NCBI RefSeq assembly: GCF_022952855.1
Contig: NZ_JALJDX010000221.1
Location: 62,001 to 126,000, forward strand
From: Pseudomonas sp. RGM2987
GTDB taxonomy: Bacteria; Pseudomonadota; Gammaproteobacteria; Pseudomonadales; Pseudomonadaceae
Length of the DNA stretch: 64,000 nucleotides
Direction: 5' to 3'
The notes under the pieces are model-generated. The model had not been told where the DNA came from. It worked only from the letters and a program-made list of their open reading frames with translations, and ran no database searches. Positions within the stretch are counted from its first letter, which is position 1. Each line of letters begins with the position of its first letter. Below are positions 13,111-20,602 of this stretch, in pieces. The position numbers and the translations under genes are program-made.

Positions 13111-13892
13111 GCAACAAGCCAAAGCCGCCGAGAAGCGCTGCGCAGCTCATGAAGGCCGCGGGTGCGACCGAGGATCTTCCAAGCGCCGTGGCTGGATACA
13201 ATCCGCCGACCATGCCAGCGATCCCCAAAACCTTGCCGCAGGGCACGGTCGGCGTCGTCAATTCGCTGTTCAAGGAGTTGCAGGCCATCTTTCCAGCTTG
13301 GAAGCAAGCCTGGCCGACTGACGCCGCGCTGAGCACCGCCAAGCGCAGCTGGATCAAGGCGTTCATCGTCGCCGAGATCAATACTCTGGAGCAGATCCGC
13401 TTCGGCATTGAGCGCTGCCGCTCGCTGGGCACGGACTTCGCGCCGAGCGTTGGCAAGTTCATCAAGCTTTGCCAGCCAACGCCGGAAATGCTGGGTATCC
13501 CGTCGCACGACAAGGCGTTTCGCGAGGCGCTGGAGAACGCCCATCCAAGCCGGTTCGGAAATCGCACATGGTCCCACGAAGCCGTTCGCCATGCAGCGCT
13601 CCAATGCGAGATGCATAACCTCGGCGACCTGATCCCTGAGAAGGCCAGCAAGGTATTTGACAGGGCCTACGACATCACCATCCGCATGCTCATGCAGGGC
13701 AAGCCGCTGGAAGACATCGCCATTGGCATCGGCCACGACAGCCAGAAGAGCGAAGTGGAGCTGGCAGAGGAATACGCCAACCAGCGCCAGGCGCGCCTGC
13801 TTGAGATACAGGCCATCCCATGCAGCGGAGCCGTGGCGCGCGCCCAGCTCATGGCGAAGTTCGGCAAAAAGATCAGGGAGCAACGGACATGA
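13107..13892 (+). CDS. Replication protein P-like helicase loader
   Basis: 261 residues. Following an initiator-like gene, it carries the lambda-P-like pattern VNSLFKELQAIFPAWKQAW ... WIKAFIVAE ... GIERCRSLGTDFAPSVGKF. Lambda P delivers DnaB helicase to the origin-bound O protein. Four-base overlaps on both sides show operon coupling. Confidence 0.78.
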   Translation: MSNKPKPPRSAAQLMKAAGATEDLPSAVAGYNPPTMPAIPKTLPQGTVGVVNSLFKELQAIFPAWKQAWPTDAALSTAKRSWIKAFIVAEINTLEQIRFGIERCRSLGTDFAPSVGKFIKLCQPTPEMLGIPSHDKAFREALENAHPSRFGNRTWSHEAVRHAALQCEMHNLGDLIPEKASKVFDRAYDITIRMLMQGKPLEDIAIGIGHDSQKSEVELAEEYANQRQARLLEIQAIPCSGAVARAQLMAKFGKKIREQRT

Positions 13893-14341
13893 CACTCGAC
13901 AAAACCAAACTGCAAAAGCTGCTCTGGGCCGAAGCCGCCTCATTCCGTGCTGACTGCGCCGACTGGCAGCGCAACACCGAGGCCCTCCAGGAATTCCTGG
14001 GTTCCAAGACCGTGGAGGAAGTGGCGCTGGAGCTACTGGCGGAGAACTGTCGACTCAGATCCGACAATGAGACATGGCGCCTGAGTATCGAGGCAGAGCG
14101 CAACGGCCACAACGTTACGGTCCGAAGCCTCCAAGCAGAGCTGGACCGACTGAAGGGGCCCGCGTTCGATCAGGAGTTGGCGGCGCTGCGCAAGGATGCG
14201 GGGCGCTGGAGATTCTTTTCCACGCTGGCGAACGACCTGCAAGCATTTCCGCACTCATGGGGGCAGATGACACCCGAGAAGATGGATTTCATGTGCGATG
14301 AGGCTATGGCCGCCGCCATGGGCAAGGGAGGGCAGCCATGA
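13889..14341 (+). CDS. Coiled-coil phage protein
   Basis: 150 residues. The central ~70 residues are a coiled coil (LLAENCRLRSDNETWRLSIE) and the end (AALRKDAGRWRFFSTLAND) is a motif seen in many small phage proteins (LRKDAERWRF). Function unknown. Coupled at both ends. Confidence 0.7.
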   Translation: MTLDKTKLQKLLWAEAASFRADCADWQRNTEALQEFLGSKTVEEVALELLAENCRLRSDNETWRLSIEAERNGHNVTVRSLQAELDRLKGPAFDQELAALRKDAGRWRFFSTLANDLQAFPHSWGQMTPEKMDFMCDEAMAAAMGKGGQP

Positions 14342-14535
14342 ACGCATTCAGTGTACTCAGCGTCGTTTTCACAGTGATCAGCCTGCTGCTGATCGGTCTT
14401 GTGCTGCTGGTGAGTGAGGACTTCATCATCGCCGCCCTGGCGAACGTGCTTGTCGCCGTCTACCTGGATCACTTGGGTATCGAAAAAGACCTCCGCGATT
14501 TTCTGGCTGAAGGGAGGGCAAGCCATGACCGATAA
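14338..14535 (+). CDS. Small membrane protein
   Basis: 65 residues with two hydrophobic stretches (FSVLSVVFTVISLLLIGLVL and FIIAALANVLVAVYL) and an acidic C-terminus. Coupled by ATGA to the preceding gene and overlapping the next by 11 bp. Role unknown. Confidence 0.6.
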   Translation: MNAFSVLSVVFTVISLLLIGLVLLVSEDFIIAALANVLVAVYLDHLGIEKDLRDFLAEGRASHDR

Positions 14536-14995
14536 AATCAGCGTCAACTGCCAGGCCAAACTCTCCGAGGCCATCACCAAGCTCAGCACCATGTACCGGG
14601 ACAAGAAGTATGTGGTGGTCTCTCTACGCCCGGGCAAGGACCGCACGCTCGACCAGAATGCCTTGTGGTTCGCGATGTACAAGCGCATTTCCGAAATGAC
14701 CCAGATCGGTGATCCGGCCGACGCCCGGCGGTACTGCAAGTTGCACTTCGGCGTGCAGATCCTTCTCAACGAGGATTCCGGGTTCCAAGCAGCCTGGTAC
14801 CGGGTCATGCGCCATCTGCCCTACGAGGAGAAGCTGGCCCTGATGGGCGAGCACAAGCTCTTCGGTCCGGACGGCTTCCCAGTGACCAGCCTGTTCAATC
14901 GTGCCCAGGGCATCCAGTACACCGACCGGATGGCCGCGTACTTCACCGGCCAGGGCGTGGTGTTCAGTGACCTGCTGAGCGAGGTGGCGGCATGA
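14525..14995 (+). CDS. NinB-like recombination protein
   Basis: 156 residues. YVVVSLRPGKDRTLDQNALW is the characteristic RxLDQN segment of lambda NinB/Orf proteins, which bind ssDNA and assist RecBCD-independent recombination. The position just upstream of ninG also fits the lambda nin region. Sequence length is close to lambda NinB (146). Confidence 0.65.
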   Translation: MTDKISVNCQAKLSEAITKLSTMYRDKKYVVVSLRPGKDRTLDQNALWFAMYKRISEMTQIGDPADARRYCKLHFGVQILLNEDSGFQAAWYRVMRHLPYEEKLALMGEHKLFGPDGFPVTSLFNRAQGIQYTDRMAAYFTGQGVVFSDLLSEVAA

Positions 14996-15222
14996 GCAGG
15001 CGTGACTGGTACGACCGTCGAATGGATAAGCGCGTTGCTCTGCAGATCGCAGAAGAGCAGGGGATTGTTGCCGACAGTTCGGAACTGCGCGCAACCCTGG
15101 TCGCCAAGATTCACTCTGGCGAAATGACCATTGAGCAGGTGCAGGCCGAGCTGCGGAAGGTGAAGCGCGAGGCCAAGAAAAATGGCCTGAAGACGCGCGA
15201 CCAGATATGGAGGTCCGCATGA
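14992..15222 (+). CDS. Small phage protein of nin region
   Basis: 76 residues, basic and helical (EMTIEQVQAELRKVKREAKK). Four-base overlaps with ninB-like and ninG genes. No family recognised. Confidence 0.65.
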   Translation: MSRRDWYDRRMDKRVALQIAEEQGIVADSSELRATLVAKIHSGEMTIEQVQAELRKVKREAKKNGLKTRDQIWRSA

Positions 15223-15815
15223 GCCGTACAGCCAGCACCCTTACAGCCAAGCAGCCTCGCCCGAAGAAATGCGCTGTCCAGACCTGTAGAGCCTCATTCG
15301 TGCCTCGGGCCAGCTTCCAAACCTGGTGCTCGCCGGACTGTGGCCTCGCCATTGCCCGCGCCAAGCAGGAAAAGCAGCGCAAGTCTTTTGCCCAGCGCGA
15401 ACGCCGGGACATCAAGGTCCGAAAGGAGAAGCTGAAGAGCAGGGCGCAGCATATGCGTGAGACGCAGGTCGCGTTCAACACCTGGATCCGCCTACGCGAT
15501 GCCGGCCTGCCATGTGTGAGCTGCGGCCGGCACCACGACGGCCAGTATCACGCCGGCCACTACCGGACAGTCGCCGCCAGCCCAGAGCTGCGCTTCGAAC
15601 CGCTGAATGTTCACAAGCAGTGCGCGCCCTGCAACAACCATAAGTCCGGCGACATCGTGAACTACCGCATTGAACTGGTGAAGCGCATCGGCGCAGAGGC
15701 TGTCGAGTGGCTGGAAGGCCCGCACGAACCGAAGAAGTACACCGTCGAGCAACTAAAGGCGATGACCGCCGAATACCGGGCAAAGACCAAAGAGCTGAAG
15801 AGGGCTGCAGCATGA
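15219..15815 (+). CDS. ninG: NinG recombination protein (HNH-like)
   Basis: 198 residues from ATG at 15219 (GGAGG five bases upstream). An N-terminal zinc knuckle (KCAVQTC ... WCSPDCG) is followed by a basic coiled region. The C-terminal half has CVSCGRHHDGQYHAGHY and CAPCNNHKSGD, the conserved Cys/His set of lambda NinG (Rap). NinG is a structure-specific endonuclease acting on recombination intermediates. Confidence 0.88.
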   Translation: MSRTASTLTAKQPRPKKCAVQTCRASFVPRASFQTWCSPDCGLAIARAKQEKQRKSFAQRERRDIKVRKEKLKSRAQHMRETQVAFNTWIRLRDAGLPCVSCGRHHDGQYHAGHYRTVAASPELRFEPLNVHKQCAPCNNHKSGDIVNYRIELVKRIGAEAVEWLEGPHEPKKYTVEQLKAMTAEYRAKTKELKRAAA

Positions 15816-16483
15816 TTTATCGAGACGTTATTTCCGCAGTAATCCGTGCGCTGGCGTCCGAGACGATCAACAGCGCCGGCGGCTGTGACTACACACCAAA
15901 GGTCCAGGCCAACAAACTCAAGGGAGAGATCGTAGGCAAGGAAGCGGCATTCCTCACGGATTGCTGGGTGTTTGGCCGGTTACATTCTTGCCTTGCGCCG
16001 AAACACTGGATGGCCTTGAACGCCTGCTACTCGACGCATATGGCCTCGAAGGTGGGGGCAATTGGCAGAATTGTGTCGCACGTGTCTTCGCCGGCGCCGC
16101 GCCTGTTCCTGACCAAGGCAGTGACCGCCTGGGCATATCCGCAGTTGGGCGGCGCCGAGCGCGCCCCCGCCGGGAAGGTGTCGCTCGAGGTCGATGATGA
16201 TGCACCAGCATGGAGGAAGGCGGCGGTGTCGAAAGCACAGAGGGCGATCAACGCCAAGCTGAAGCAGCGCCAGGAGGCTCCATGCGAAGGCGTCATCATC
16301 CTGCCAGCCCATAACTACGATATGAATACCTGGGATGTGGATGGCACCCCAGAGCGCACGCGTCGTGACTGGCGCCGCAAAATATTCAAGGGGCTGGATA
16401 AGCTCGTCAATGAGGCGCTTTTGGAGGCCGGTGAGATCCTGACAAAGGAAGGCGTTTTCTTCGATGATCAAGATGCCGCATAA
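15812..16483 (+). CDS. Putative late antiterminator (Q position)
   Basis: 223 residues without a motif that I recognise. The context is strong: last gene of the rightward early operon, next to ninG. It is directly followed by a promoter with consensus -35 and then an intrinsic terminator ~45 bp into the transcript. In lambda this is the Q-pR'-tR' arrangement. Length is near that of lambdoid Q proteins. The name is therefore based on position, not on sequence similarity. Confidence 0.55.
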   Translation: MIYRDVISAVIRALASETINSAGGCDYTPKVQANKLKGEIVGKEAAFLTDCWVFGRLHSCLAPKHWMALNACYSTHMASKVGAIGRIVSHVSSPAPRLFLTKAVTAWAYPQLGGAERAPAGKVSLEVDDDAPAWRKAAVSKAQRAINAKLKQRQEAPCEGVIILPAHNYDMNTWDVDGTPERTRRDWRRKIFKGLDKLVNEALLEAGEILTKEGVFFDDQDAA

Positions 16484-16488
16484 GGGCC

Positions 16489-16517
16489 TTGACAGGGCCT
16501 GCCGGTTCGCCGATTAT
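16489..16517 (+). promoter_or_regulatory. Predicted late promoter pR'
   Basis: TTGACA (16489-16494), 17-bp spacer, GATTAT (16512-16517), a few bases after the stop of the Q-like gene. The transcript would start near 16524 and meet a terminator about 40 bases later unless antiterminated. Confidence 0.65.
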
Positions 16518-16561
16518 TCACCCATCCTGTCATTCCTGCGTGTGTAGGACTGACTAAAAAG

Positions 16562-16588
16562 AACCCCGGCCATCGTGTCGGGGTTTTT
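16562..16588 (+). terminator. Intrinsic terminator tR'
   Basis: AACCCCG-N10-CGGGGTT followed by TTTT, placed just downstream of predicted pR' and upstream of the tRNA genes and late operon. This is the terminator that a Q-type protein would override. Confidence 0.78.
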
Positions 16589-16595
16589 CGTTTCT

Positions 16596-16681
16596 GGAAG
16601 GTGGCGCCCAGTGATGGGCAATCCGGTTTGAACCCGGAGCTATCGGAAACGGTAAGAGTTCGACTCTTTCACCTTCCGCCA
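16596..16681 (+). tRNA. Phage-type tRNA-Ser(UGA), divergent
   Basis: 86 nt. The acceptor GGAAGGT pairs with ACCTTCC followed by G and encoded CCA. Anticodon stem TCCGG/CCGGA encloses loop TTTGAAC, anticodon TGA. A long variable arm (ATCG-GAAA-CGGT) fits the serine class. The D-stem GCCC/GGGC has a loop lacking GG, and one T-stem pair is mismatched. It sits in the late transcript leader, where several lambdoid phages carry tRNAs. Confidence 0.65.
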
Positions 16682-16687
16682 ATTTTG

Positions 16688-16771
16688 CTGACTGAATGTG
16701 CGCTGGGACGCACACGGGACTGTAAATCCTGCGCCGAGTGCTATGTGGTTCGATTCCATCAGGCAGAACCA
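16688..16771 (+). tRNA. tRNA-Tyr(GUA)-like gene, divergent
   Basis: About 84 nt. Anticodon stem CGGGA/TCCTG encloses CTGTAAA, anticodon GTA. The D-stem GTGCG/CGCAC is strong, the T-loop TTCGATT is canonical, and encoded CCA ends at 16771. CTGACTGA pairs with TCAGGCAG with one mismatch. The spacing in the acceptor and T-stem is irregular, so it may be a degenerate or phage-specific tRNA; charging is uncertain. Confidence 0.5.
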
Positions 16772-16977
16772 GTTTCACCTGTAGCCAGGACAGCCTTCGG
16801 GGCGGCCTGGACGCGGTATAGCCGGAAGTCACGCGTCACGAAAGAACACCGGCAGCCCGCGCACCCTGATCCATCATGCTTGCGGGGTGGCGCGAGACTG
16901 GCCTGGCGAGATCGATGCATTGGGGCGTCGACGCTGGGCCAGCCTTCGGCAGACAGCGGGAAAGACCGCGCACCTAT
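16772..16977. other. Noncoding stretch after tRNA genes
   Basis: About 205 bp between the second tRNA-like gene and hicB. It has some GC-rich inverted segments (GCCAGGACAGCC...GGCGGCCTGG) but no convincing gene or complete tRNA. Confidence 0.4.
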
Positions 16978-17400
16978 TCAGGCCGCCTCGACAGACAGCG
17001 TAATACGCTTGCCGAGCGCGGCCAGGGCTTTCTCGATCGCTTCCATCTTGGATGTGTGCAGAAAGTCCACCAGGCGATCGCCCTGGGTCTGGGCAGCACC
17101 CAGCATCCGGCACAGATCGGCCTTGCGCATATCACGCTCCATCATGGCGTTCCACAGCGCGATCTTCGCCACAGTCACCGCTGGCAGGTGAACGACGTGC
17201 TCGCCTTCCTGGGGAGCGGATGCAGAAGGAATCGCCCGGCGCTGATCAACATACAGAGACAGAGTTGTCTCTATAGCGTCCATCGCCTCACGGATCGCAT
17301 GCTCGACGTCATCGCCAAAGCTGTTTAGCTCTGGCAGATCCCGGCAAAAGACGGCCACACCGGTCTCGTCCTGTTCAAATCGAATTGCAAAGTCGTACAT
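16978..17400 (-). CDS. hicB: HicB-type antitoxin
   Basis: 140 residues. YDFAIRFEQDETGVAVFCRD and the DDVEHAIREAMDAIETTLS segment are the HicB partial RNase-H fold. The C-terminus (ALWNAMMERDMRKADLCRML) is a helix-turn-helix for autorepression. ATG at 17400 has GAGG seven bases upstream. It lies 51 bp downstream of hicA in the same orientation, opposite to the late operon. Confidence 0.87.
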   Translation of the reverse strand: MYDFAIRFEQDETGVAVFCRDLPELNSFGDDVEHAIREAMDAIETTLSLYVDQRRAIPSASAPQEGEHVVHLPAVTVAKIALWNAMMERDMRKADLCRMLGAAQTQGDRLVDFLHTSKMEAIEKALAALGKRITLSVEAA

Positions 17401-17451
17401 GGTCATTCCTCGGAGGTGATCGTTCAGCTTGCAGAATGGCGAAGGGGGCCC

Positions 17452-17631
17452 TTAGAGCCCCAGTTGTTTAATGATCGCCTTGCGGGTCGGTTCCGGCATT
17501 TCCTTGGAGCCGTGATCCGCGAAGGTTGTCTTTTTGCCGTTTGGGGCGGTGACTTTGAAGTGGCTTCCTTTGCCTGCTTCGAAGGTCACCCCTTGGGCCT
17601 TCAACCATCGTCTGAACTCGCTGAACTTCAT
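17452..17631 (-). CDS. hicA: HicA-type mRNA interferase toxin
   Basis: 59 residues with the HicA double-stranded-RNA-binding fold: FRRWLKAQGVTFEAGKGSHF, where catalytic His24 stands in GSHFKV, and TFADHGSKEMP. Cleaves mRNA when HicB is lost. ATG at 17631 (GTG one codon earlier possible) follows GAGGCGAGG. Two inverted repeats upstream probably bind HicB. Confidence 0.88.
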   Translation of the reverse strand: MKFSEFRRWLKAQGVTFEAGKGSHFKVTAPNGKKTTFADHGSKEMPEPTRKAIIKQLGL

Positions 17632-17664
17632 CACCTCGCCTCGTTGTTTGGATGAGGGCAGTAT

Positions 17665-17699
17665 ACAACAAATTTGTGGTAATACAACAGTTTTGTTGT
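17665..17699 (-). promoter_or_regulatory. hicAB operator repeats
   Basis: ACAACA-GTTT-TGTTGT (17684-17699) is a perfect 6-4-6 inverted repeat. ACAACA-AATT-TGTGGT (17665-17680) is a one-mismatch copy 19 bp away. Both lie 35-70 bp upstream of hicA in AT-rich DNA, suited to autoregulation by the HicB helix-turn-helix. Confidence 0.65.
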
Positions 17700-17721
17700 G
17701 TTTCGTTGGCGCCTATTCAGG

Positions 17722-17746
17722 GCCTCTGCATTTGCAGGGGCTTTTC
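17722..17746 (+). terminator. Hairpin with short T-run upstream of holin
   Basis: GCCTCTGCA-TT-TGCAGGGGC followed by TTTTCG. It lies on the late transcript upstream of the holin gene and would need antitermination to be read through, as with tR'. Confidence 0.5.
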
Positions 17747-17830
17747 GTTGTCGGCTCCCCACACCCATTGCCTCAAGCTGGGAGTACAGCGGATGCCGAC
17801 CTTTTCAATCATGCCCACGGAGTCGAGCGC

Positions 17831-18160
17831 ATGGAGTTTCTACAGCGCCTGTTCGATAAGCTCGACTGGGCATTTGCGGGATTGCTTGGCGCAATCGCTG
17901 CCAGCTTCTGGCACCGGGACGACCTGGTGGACCGAAAGGCCTGGGCCATCTTCATTTTCTCGGGTGCGGTCTGCGCCCATTACCTGACGGGTCTGATCAG
18001 TTCCTATTTTGGGGTGGTCGAGCCGCGCAGTGTGGCGGGCGTCGGTTTCCTCCTGGGCACCTTCGGCGGGTCGCTCATTGCAGCAATCACCCGGGCCATC
18101 AAAGCCGCCGACCTCTGGGCCTTCATCCGCCAGCGGTTCGGAGGAGGGAGTGGACCATGA
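17831..18160 (+). CDS. Phage holin
   Basis: 109 residues with three hydrophobic segments: WAFAGLLGAIAASFW, AIFIFSGAVCAHYLTGLI and GVGFLLGTFGGSLIAAI. GGAG lies eight bases before ATG 17831. The size, charged C-terminus and position at the head of the late operon indicate a holin. It times lysis by permeabilising the inner membrane. The endolysin and spanins are 26 kb away at the other end of the late region. Confidence 0.75.
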   Translation: MEFLQRLFDKLDWAFAGLLGAIAASFWHRDDLVDRKAWAIFIFSGAVCAHYLTGLISSYFGVVEPRSVAGVGFLLGTFGGSLIAAITRAIKAADLWAFIRQRFGGGSGP

Positions 18161-18501
18161 GACTCGAACTGATCAATTCAATCGCCTGCGCCTTCATCGC
18201 GCTGTGGGCGTTCTGGTGCGTGGTGAGCGGGAAGGTGAGGGACGGCATCCTCGGGAAGCTGATCTATTCCACGATCGCCATCAGCGCATACGTGGTCACC
18301 ACTGGGCACAACAGCTTCCTGTTTGGGCCCACCATCGCCGGGCTGACGCTGCATATCGCCCTGGCCCTGGCCGGCGTCCGCCACCTGTTCATGGTCACCT
18401 ACTGGCAACGGGTCAAGGCCTGGATCTGCCGGCACCTGAACTGCGAGCACTGCATGGGCTGCGATAAGGCGCCGGGCGGGACCGACCGTCGGGCCAAGTA
18501 G
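18157..18501 (+). CDS. Holin-associated membrane protein
   Basis: 114 residues. Hydrophobic segments at SIACAFIALWAFWCVV, IYSTIAISAYVVTT and LTLHIALALAGVRHLF, then a Cys-rich tail (CRHLNCEHCMGCDK). It overlaps the holin by four bases. It may be an antiholin or second holin; the Cys cluster is unusual for either. Confidence 0.6.
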   Translation: MRLELINSIACAFIALWAFWCVVSGKVRDGILGKLIYSTIAISAYVVTTGHNSFLFGPTIAGLTLHIALALAGVRHLFMVTYWQRVKAWICRHLNCEHCMGCDKAPGGTDRRAK

Positions 18502-18503
18502 GT

Positions 18504-18539
18504 CGCGACACGTTTCGCGAATCAGCAAATTGTGTTGCG
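18504..18539. repeat. Long-spaced palindrome, copy 3 (CGCGACAC family)
   Basis: CGCGACAC (18504-18511) and GTGTTGCG (18532-18539, one mismatch) flank a 20-bp spacer. It lies in the 58-bp gap between the holin pair and the next gene, upstream of that gene's ribosome site, a position where a bound protein could affect transcription. Confidence 0.58.
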
Positions 18540-18559
18540 ACACGCGACGAGGAGAGGCT

Positions 18560-18910
18560 ATGCCCCAAGAATACGTTGGAACCAAGCAGGTAACGGCTTT
18601 CCCATTCGAGCATCAAGATGGGCGTGAGGGCTACAAAGTCCAGTATGAGGACGGCTACACCAGTTGGAGCCCGAAGGACGTTTTCGAAAAGGCGTACATC
18701 GGTATCGGCCAGGTGAAAGAACTTCCGCCGCATGTGCAGCGGATGATCGGGGAGAAGGCTCAGAACGATGACCGTCTTGCCAAGCTGACCGCCTTCATCA
18801 AAACCCCAGGCTTCCGCGAGTTGAGCGCCAAGTCGCAAGAGCTGCTGACTACTCAGGCCGGCGCCATGGGTGAGTTGTCCGAGATTCTGGCTGAGCGTAT
18901 TGCTCTCTGA
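18560..18910 (+). CDS. crAss001_48-related phage protein
   Basis: 116 residues. EYVGTKQVTAFPFEHQDG, then GYTSWSPKDVFEKAYIGIG and NDDRLAKLTAFI, match the widespread phage family marked by YVGTK and SWSPKDVFEKAY. The family has no established function. ATG at 18560 follows GAGGAGAGG. Confidence 0.78.
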   Translation: MPQEYVGTKQVTAFPFEHQDGREGYKVQYEDGYTSWSPKDVFEKAYIGIGQVKELPPHVQRMIGEKAQNDDRLAKLTAFIKTPGFRELSAKSQELLTTQAGAMGELSEILAERIAL

Positions 18911-18921
18911 TGAGGTGATTC

Positions 18922-19050
18922 ATGGGCAAGCTGCCTGATATGACTGGTGCGTTCGTCGTAGCTGGAGTGATTTGCGCTGTCGCTGGCTGGGCATTGATCC
19001 AGGGTGCGATCTGGATTGGCTCGCACATCAGTCTGGGGTGGATTGCATGA
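18922..19050 (+). CDS. Very small membrane protein
   Basis: 42 residues: MGKLPDMTGAFVVAGVICAV continues to a single transmembrane helix of about 22 residues. GAGGT precedes the ATG and an ATGA overlap joins it to the next gene. Function unknown. Confidence 0.6.
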   Translation: MGKLPDMTGAFVVAGVICAVAGWALIQGAIWIGSHISLGWIA

Positions 19051-19520
19051 CGACCATTGCCTATAAAGACGGCGTGATCGCCTACGACTCGCGCGTCACT
19101 CGCGGCTCACTCATCGACCACGACGACTACGAGAAGCTTATCCATAGGAATGGCCATCAGTTCCTGTTTACGGGTTGCGGTGCAGACTTTGCCGCTCTGA
19201 TGGACGAGTTTTTCGGTGTGAAGGTCAGCGATAAGCCGCTCGACGCGAACGGGATGGTCGTCACCAACGGCAGGCTCTGCCAGATTGGACGCGACGCCGA
19301 GAGCGGATTCTGGATGGACGATGTGTGGATGGAGCGTCCATTTGCCATCGGTAGCGGGCGCGACTTCGCACTAGCCGCAATGGATATGGGCGCAACGGCC
19401 AAGCAGGCTGTCGAGGCTGCCGCGAAGCGTGATGTCTACACCGGCGGCACGATCCGCACACTGATCATTGACGAGGGGAGGGTTGATGCAAAGACCACTC
19501 CCGCCGCCGTCACTGCTTGA
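19047..19520 (+). CDS. Proteasome-like Ntn-hydrolase
   Basis: 157 residues. MTTIAYKDGVIAYDSRVTRG opens like proteasome beta/HslV-type subunits, and AIGSGRDFALAAMDMG with DVYTGGTIRTL are the matching core strands and helices. A Thr two residues from the start may be exposed as nucleophile (MTT). Similar phage genes occur before terminase; their substrate is unknown. Confidence 0.72.
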   Translation: MTTIAYKDGVIAYDSRVTRGSLIDHDDYEKLIHRNGHQFLFTGCGADFAALMDEFFGVKVSDKPLDANGMVVTNGRLCQIGRDAESGFWMDDVWMERPFAIGSGRDFALAAMDMGATAKQAVEAAAKRDVYTGGTIRTLIIDEGRVDAKTTPAAVTA

Positions 19521-20109
19521 GCTGTCCGAGCTGTCCGACTTTGGTATCCGCCTGACACCTGCACCTGAGATCTGGGAATGGCTCCAAGCCGAGATCCTTG
19601 CCGACACCGGACGCATCCATAACCCAGACCATGCGCATCTGATCGACGCTGACATCCAGGTCATGTGGGCATCTTCGAGCTTCAACAAGCAGGGCCGCAC
19701 AGTCCTGGGCCAGGCCGAGCAGGTAGCGTTCCGCGCCGGTGGCTGGCAGAAGGCCCGGATGGAACAGCAGATGCGTGACTGGTTCGGCGATGTGCCGGCC
19801 TACATCATCACTCTGGCTGCTGACTACTGCGCCCAGTGCAGCGACACCGACTTCTGTGCCCTGGTAGAGCATGAGCTGTACCACATCGCCCAGGCGAAGG
19901 ATGAATATGGCCAGCCCAAGTTCACCCGGGAAGGATTACCTAAGCTTGAGATGCGTGGGCACGACGTGGAAGAGTTCGTCGGTGTGGTCCGCCGCTACGG
20001 TGCGAGCCCAGACGTTCAAGCGTTGGTGGATGCTGCAAACAGTCCTGCTGAGGTGGGGAAATTGAACATTGCGAGGGCCTGCGGAACCTGTCTGCTCAAG
20101 TCGGCCTGA
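19486..20109 (+). CDS. Putative phage metallopeptidase
   Basis: 207 residues from ATG at 19486 (GGGAGGG upstream), overlapping the previous gene by 35 bp. HELYH at residues 129-133 is a zinc-protease HExxH signature and HDVEEF may supply the third ligand; C117/C124 flank it. Matches the phage-associated metallopeptidase group located next to terminase. Substrate unknown. Confidence 0.75.
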   Translation: MQRPLPPPSLLELSELSDFGIRLTPAPEIWEWLQAEILADTGRIHNPDHAHLIDADIQVMWASSSFNKQGRTVLGQAEQVAFRAGGWQKARMEQQMRDWFGDVPAYIITLAADYCAQCSDTDFCALVEHELYHIAQAKDEYGQPKFTREGLPKLEMRGHDVEEFVGVVRRYGASPDVQALVDAANSPAEVGKLNIARACGTCLLKSA

Positions 20110-20140
20110 TTCTGGACAGGCTCTGGACGGATGAAAATCT

Positions 20141-20602
20141 ATGGCAGCCCTTCAAAACGACGTGAAGGCCTTTATCGTTCAGGCCCTGGCGTGCTTTGAC
20201 ACGCCTTCGCAGGTGGTTGAAGCAGTCCAGAAAGAATACGGGGTCACCGTTACCCGTCAGCAGGTGGAGACACACGACCCAACAAAGACCTCAGGCAAGG
20301 GGCTGGCCGCGAAATGGCAAACCCTGTTTCACGACACTCGGAAGCGGTTCCGCGAAGAGACGGCCGATATCCCGATCGCCAACCGAGCCTTCCGCTTGCG
20401 CGCCATGAACCGGTTTGTGGAGAGGGCTGAGTCGATGAAGAACATCGTCCTCGCCATGCAGATCCTGGAGCAGGCTGCGAAAGAGACAGGCGATATGTTC
20501 GTAAACCGCTCCAAGAAGGAAGAAACCGGTGACGAGCCAATAATCCCGACTCGCATCCAGGTTGACGTAGTGGATGCGAGGAAGCCGAATGCCGAGCCTT
20601 AA
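20141..20602 (+). CDS. Small terminase subunit-like, DUF2280
   Basis: 153 residues. The start (LQNDVKAFIVQALACFDTPS, VVEAVQKEYGVTVTRQQVE) is the helix-turn-helix of the DUF2280 family that precedes terminase large subunits in Pseudomonas phages. It should recognise the packaging site. The end overlaps the large subunit by 14 bp. Confidence 0.8.
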   Translation: MAALQNDVKAFIVQALACFDTPSQVVEAVQKEYGVTVTRQQVETHDPTKTSGKGLAAKWQTLFHDTRKRFREETADIPIANRAFRLRAMNRFVERAESMKNIVLAMQILEQAAKETGDMFVNRSKKEETGDEPIIPTRIQVDVVDARKPNAEP

